A DNA stretch of 8,613 nt from positions 1-8,613 of the forward strand of contig PLNO01000099.1 in NCBI GenBank assembly GCA_003141795.1, given 5' to 3'. Shown here in pieces: positions 6,607-8,613 of the stretch. A program made the position numbers and the translations under genes. Under the pieces are notes generated by a model. The model ran no database searches. It saw only the letters and a program-made list of their open reading frames with translations, and was not told the origin of the DNA. Source of the DNA: Spirochaetaceae bacterium (GTDB lineage: Bacteria > Spirochaetota > Spirochaetia > SZUA-6 > Fen-1364). How positions within the stretch are numbered: the first letter of the stretch is position 1; the number at the start of each line of letters is the position of its first letter.

Positions 6607-7565
6607 ACCTGTGACTCCTTTCCCCTTGCGGGTTCTGTTTTACCCAGAGAGGGGCTTCCGTCCCCCCCGTTGAACAGCCCCAGTTCAGAGAGCGCGGAAC
6701 GCATGGCGCCGAGCTCTTGCGGCGAAAGCGCCCGCATCGGCGGGCGGACGCGCCCGCAGTGCACGCCGCGCATTTCCAGCGCCGCCTTGAAGTACGCGGG
6801 GTGCAGGCCGTCTTTCAGGACGCCGCGCACCTCGTTGATCGTGCGCTGCTTCGCGCGCGCAGTCTCCATGTCCCCCGCGAAAAAGGCCCGGCGTAGATCC
6901 GCGAACAGCTCGGGAAAGACGTTCGCGTTGCCGGAGACCTGCCCTTTCGCCCCGACGGCGAGGGCGGGGAGCATGAGCCCGTCGACTCCGCACAGCACGA
7001 TGAACTTCTCGCCGCCAGCCTTCAGGTATTCCTGGAAACGCAGCATGTCGGAATTGCTGGATTTCATGCCGACGATGTTCGGCGCGGCCGCCCGCAGCCT
7101 CTTCACGAGATCAGGGGAGATGTTGTTCCTGGCATTGGCGGGAAACGCATAGAGGAAGATCGGAAAATCGGGGACGGAGGCCGCCACCGCACGGAAGTGC
7201 TCGAACAGAGAATCGTCGTCGAGCGCGTGGAAGTACGGCGTGATGACTGACGCGGCGGTGGCGCCGCAGCTTTTGGCGTGACGCGTGAGGGCGATCGTGT
7301 CGGCGGTAGTAATGCACCCGGTATGGATCATCACCGGCGCCCTGCCGGCCGCGTGCTCGACCACGGTTTCGGCAAGCCGCCTTCTCTCGGTCAGGTCGAG
7401 CAGCATCCCCTCCCCCGTCGTTCCGCACGGGAAGAGCACGTCCACGCCCCGCGCCAGGAGGAAGTCGGCGAGCCCCCGCATGGCGGGGGGATCGATGGCT
7501 CCCTGGGGGCCGAACGGGGTGATCATGGGGCAGATGAGACCGGTGATGTCGTGTGCACTGAACAT
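6603..7565 (-). CDS. DapA/NanA-family class I aldolase, probable 2-keto-3-deoxy sugar acid lyase
   Basis: This 320-aa TIM-barrel protein belongs to the dihydrodipicolinate synthase / N-acetylneuraminate lyase family. These enzymes form a Schiff base with pyruvate to cleave or make 2-keto acids. Visible catalytic parts are GTTGEG (48-53), Tyr111 in ITPYF, Tyr139 in YAFP, and the Schiff-base Lys168 in GMKSSNSD. By eye, the position of the DHDPS substrate-binding Arg (YNVPSR) is Asn144 here, which argues against lysine biosynthesis. In the segment matching E. coli NanA GYDE the residues are GVDG (193-196), so the Glu that contacts the Neu5Ac glycerol tail is lost. Substrate is therefore likely another keto-deoxy acid (Kdo, Kdn, KDG-like). 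The last 20 or so residues (GGDGSPSLGKTEPARG...) form a polar tail beyond the usual family end. It starts 3 bp after the regulator's stop, with only a distant, weak Shine-Dalgarno sequence, so coupling to the regulator is likely. Confidence 0.9.
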   Translation of the reverse strand: MFSAHDITGLICPMITPFGPQGAIDPPAMRGLADFLLARGVDVLFPCGTTGEGMLLDLTERRRLAETVVEHAAGRAPVMIHTGCITTADTIALTRHAKSCGATAASVITPYFHALDDDSLFEHFRAVAASVPDFPIFLYAFPANARNNISPDLVKRLRAAAPNIVGMKSSNSDMLRFQEYLKAGGEKFIVLCGVDGLMLPALAVGAKGQVSGNANVFPELFADLRRAFFAGDMETARAKQRTINEVRGVLKDGLHPAYFKAALEMRGVHCGRVRPPMRALSPQELGAMRSALSELGLFNGGDGSPSLGKTEPARGKESQV

Positions 7566-7568
7566 TGG

Positions 7569-8369
7569 CTACGTCGTCCCTTTCTTGGGTTGGGGTCGGG
7601 AAACGATTTGCGACGACGTGGAGGGCACATACCCCATGTGGCGCGAAACCTCCTGCGCCGTGTGCATCACCCACGCTGCAAGCTCCGGCAAACGCCCGCC
7701 GATGATCTCGGGATCGATCCCCGAGACGCTGCACGCGCCGATGGGGCGGCCCTTCTCGTCGAGGAGCGCCGCACCGATGCAGTACGTGCCCTCCTCGTGC
7801 TCCTCCCGGTCCAGCGAATAGCCCTGCGCTCGTATCGCATCGAGCTCCTTCTGCAGCGCCGCGACGCTCGTGATCGTTTTCGGCGTATAGCCGGGCAAAC
7901 CGACCGTCTTCGCGATCCGGGCAACCTCGCTCCGTGGCATGTGGGCCATGATGGCCTTGCCGACCGACGTGCAGTGCAGCGGCACCCGGTCCCCGATTGC
8001 CGTGCGCGCGAGCAGACGACGGGGGGACTCGATGGCGTAGATGTAGAGGCATTGGAGACCGTCGAGCGTGGTGAGGTAGACGGACTCATGCGACGCGTCG
8101 GCGAGCTCCCGCAGAAGCCGCGCCGCGCGGTCCCGCAGCTCCACATTGACGCGCACGGCCTGGCTGCAGGCGATGATGGCAACGCCGAGTGCGTACTGGT
8201 CGTTGTCTGTCTTCTCGATAAAACCGCGGGAGAGCATCGTATTGAGCAGGTTGTGGGCGGTGCTTTTGGGAATATGGAGGCGCCTGCTGATCTCGGAAAG
8301 CCCCAGGCGCGGCTCCTCCAGGCTGAAGAGGTCGATGATGTCGATCGCTTTGAGAACGGAATTGACCAT
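7569..8369 (-). CDS. IclR-family transcriptional regulator
   Basis: This 266-aa DNA-binding protein is presumably the local repressor. The N-terminal winged helix-turn-helix spans about 3-62: VLKAIDIIDLF, then LGLSEISRRLHIPKSTAHNLLNTM as the HTH, then GFIEKTDNDQYALG as the wing. The effector-binding domain follows: HESVYLTTLDG (94-104), LHCTSVGKAIMA (131-142), and the family signature REEHEEGTYCIGAALLDEKG (188-207) with GACSVSG (211-217). IclR proteins bind small carboxylates or sugar acids; the ligand may be the lyase substrate or an intermediate, which is inference. A basic, Ser/Pro/Gln-rich tail (249-266) ends the protein. The start ATG at 8369 has GGAGG 8 nt upstream. It is the first gene of the operon and probably autoregulated through inverted repeats in the 146-bp region upstream. 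Confidence 0.95.
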   Translation of the reverse strand: MVNSVLKAIDIIDLFSLEEPRLGLSEISRRLHIPKSTAHNLLNTMLSRGFIEKTDNDQYALGVAIIACSQAVRVNVELRDRAARLLRELADASHESVYLTTLDGLQCLYIYAIESPRRLLARTAIGDRVPLHCTSVGKAIMAHMPRSEVARIAKTVGLPGYTPKTITSVAALQKELDAIRAQGYSLDREEHEEGTYCIGAALLDEKGRPIGACSVSGIDPEIIGGRLPELAAWVMHTAQEVSRHMGYVPSTSSQIVSRPQPKKGTT

Positions 8370-8419
8370 CTCAGCACCTCCCCGTGCCGAAACACCCGGA
8401 GGGGCTGCCGCTATCAGGG

Positions 8420-8436
8420 CATTGTTTTCTGCAATG
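8420..8436. promoter_or_regulatory. Candidate operator 2: 17-bp inverted repeat CATTG-N7-CAATG
   Basis: CATTG (8420-8424) and CAATG (8432-8436) are inverted around a 7-bp spacer. Its centre is 26 bp from the centre of the other 17-bp repeat, in the leader region between promoter and gene. The arm sequences differ, so the two may not bind the same protein. Confidence 0.3.
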
Positions 8437-8445
8437 ACGCACTCC

Positions 8446-8462
8446 GTTCATCATTATGGAAC
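8446..8462. promoter_or_regulatory. Candidate operator 1: 17-bp inverted repeat GTTC-N9-GAAC
   Basis: GTTC (8446-8449) and GAAC (8459-8462) are inverted around a 9-bp AT-rich spacer. It lies immediately downstream of the putative -10 box, over the expected start of transcription, a position where a bound IclR-type repressor would block initiation. The arms are short, so chance occurrence is possible. Confidence 0.35.
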
Positions 8463-8491
8463 ACAGTATCATATATTGGACCTCCTGTCAA
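8463..8491 (-). promoter_or_regulatory. Putative sigma70-type promoter for the iclR-led operon
   Basis: The minus strand has a perfect -35 box TTGACA (8491-8486). At 17-nt spacing the -10 candidate is TACTGT (8468-8463; 3 of 6 to consensus). At 15 nt it is GATACT (8470-8465; 4 of 6). Transcription would start near 8456, giving an untranslated leader of about 85 nt. The imperfect -10 would suit a regulated promoter. Confidence 0.5.
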
Positions 8492-8515
8492 GACATGCAT
8501 TCCCCCGCAACGGGG

Positions 8516-8613
8516 CTATTTCTCGACCTTGATGACGAGTTTCGTTACCGGCTCGGCGCCGTGCACGATGCACCCGGGCTTGTGCGCGTCGCCGGGGGAA
8601 AGAATTGCGAACA
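8516..8613 (-). CDS. YhcH/YjgK/YiaL-family protein (NanQ-like), C-terminal end (5' part outside window)
   Basis: The minus strand is open from the window edge to a TAG at 8518-8516, giving 31 residues that begin FAILSPGDAHKPGC and end VTKLVIKVEK. The pattern F-x-I-x-x-P-x-D-x-H-x-P followed by a K-x-V-x-K-V tail is the C-terminal hallmark of the YhcH/YjgK/YiaL (DUF386) cupin-like family; the full protein is usually about 150 residues. The His is a likely metal ligand. In E. coli YhcH (NanQ) belongs to the nan operon and is described as a sialic acid anomerase; relatives occur in other sugar operons. It reads in the same direction as the iclR operon and ends 146 bp before iclR. It is either a separate upstream unit or, by read-through, the same regulon. 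Only the tail is seen, so the call rests on the motif and context. Confidence 0.75.
   Translation of the reverse strand, partial: FAILSPGDAHKPGCIVHGAEPVTKLVIKVEK

Larger units (their letters stand above)
8370..8515 (-). promoter_or_regulatory. Control region upstream of the iclR-led operon
   Basis: This 146-bp gap between the YhcH-family stop and the iclR start contains the only clearly AT-richer stretch in the window (8420-8480). It holds a sigma70-like promoter and two inverted repeats, listed separately. No ORF with coding character is visible in it. A short GC hairpin (CCCCG, 3-nt loop, CGGGG; 8503-8515) directly follows the YhcH-family stop but lacks a U-run. Confidence 0.6.

Noticed and set aside
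6064..7152. Long open frame (362 codons) on the + strand opposite the binding-protein and lyase genes
   Set aside because: It is antisense to two well-supported genes. The translation is rich in Arg/His/Gly/Glu without family motifs, as expected of an antisense shadow frame in GC-rich coding DNA.
8503..8515. Short GC hairpin directly after the YhcH-family stop, as a terminator
   Set aside because: The stem is 5 bp with a 3-nt loop and is followed by mixed sequence, not a U-run, so it is too weak to call.
1..8613. Search for tRNA/rRNA genes, CRISPR arrays, insertion sequences and attachment sites
   Set aside because: No cloverleaf-like segment, regularly spaced repeat, transposase frame or flanking direct repeat was seen; nearly all of the window is accounted for by protein-coding genes.

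Overview
The window is GC-rich and densely coded. It looks like a chromosomal carbohydrate-utilisation locus from a diderm (Gram-negative-type) bacterium. Two things point to a diderm: the solute-binding protein has an ordinary signal peptide with no lipobox cysteine, and a CMP-Kdo synthetase-type gene is present. The genus cannot be fixed from the sequence. A free-living or host-associated anaerobe, for example a spirochaete, is only a guess.

Layout. The left edge (1-474, + strand) carries the C-terminal third of a GH1 beta-glucosidase. It converges on a long minus-strand operon, with only 5 bp between the two stop codons. The operon reads from 8369 down to 480: IclR-family regulator, DapA/NanA-family lyase, periplasmic sugar-binding protein, MalF-type permease, MalG-type permease, an unassigned 399-aa protein with deoxyhypusine-synthase-like motifs, a KdsB-type CMP-sugar-acid synthetase, and a BNR/sialidase-family protein. 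Four junctions are 4-bp ATGA overlaps and one is a 3-bp gap. The only real gaps inside the operon are 64 bp (binding protein to first permease, holding a perfect hairpin) and 36 bp. At the right edge (8516-8613, minus strand) lie the last 31 codons of a YhcH/NanQ-family gene. Between it and iclR is a 146-bp AT-richer control region with a TTGACA box and two 17-bp inverted repeats.

How it may work together (inference). The gene set (YhcH/NanQ anomerase family, NanA-like aldolase, ABC importer without its own ATPase, sialidase-fold protein, CMP-Kdo synthetase-like enzyme) centres on 2-keto-3-deoxy sugar acids such as Kdo, Kdn, sialic acid or relatives. The lyase lacks residues expected of both a true DHDPS and a classical Neu5Ac lyase, so the substrate may be a less usual keto-deoxy acid. 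A nucleotide-activating enzyme beside a degradative aldolase suggests that imported sugar acid can be either broken down or activated for the cell's own surface glycans. The unassigned DHS-like protein is the strongest candidate for an undescribed step.
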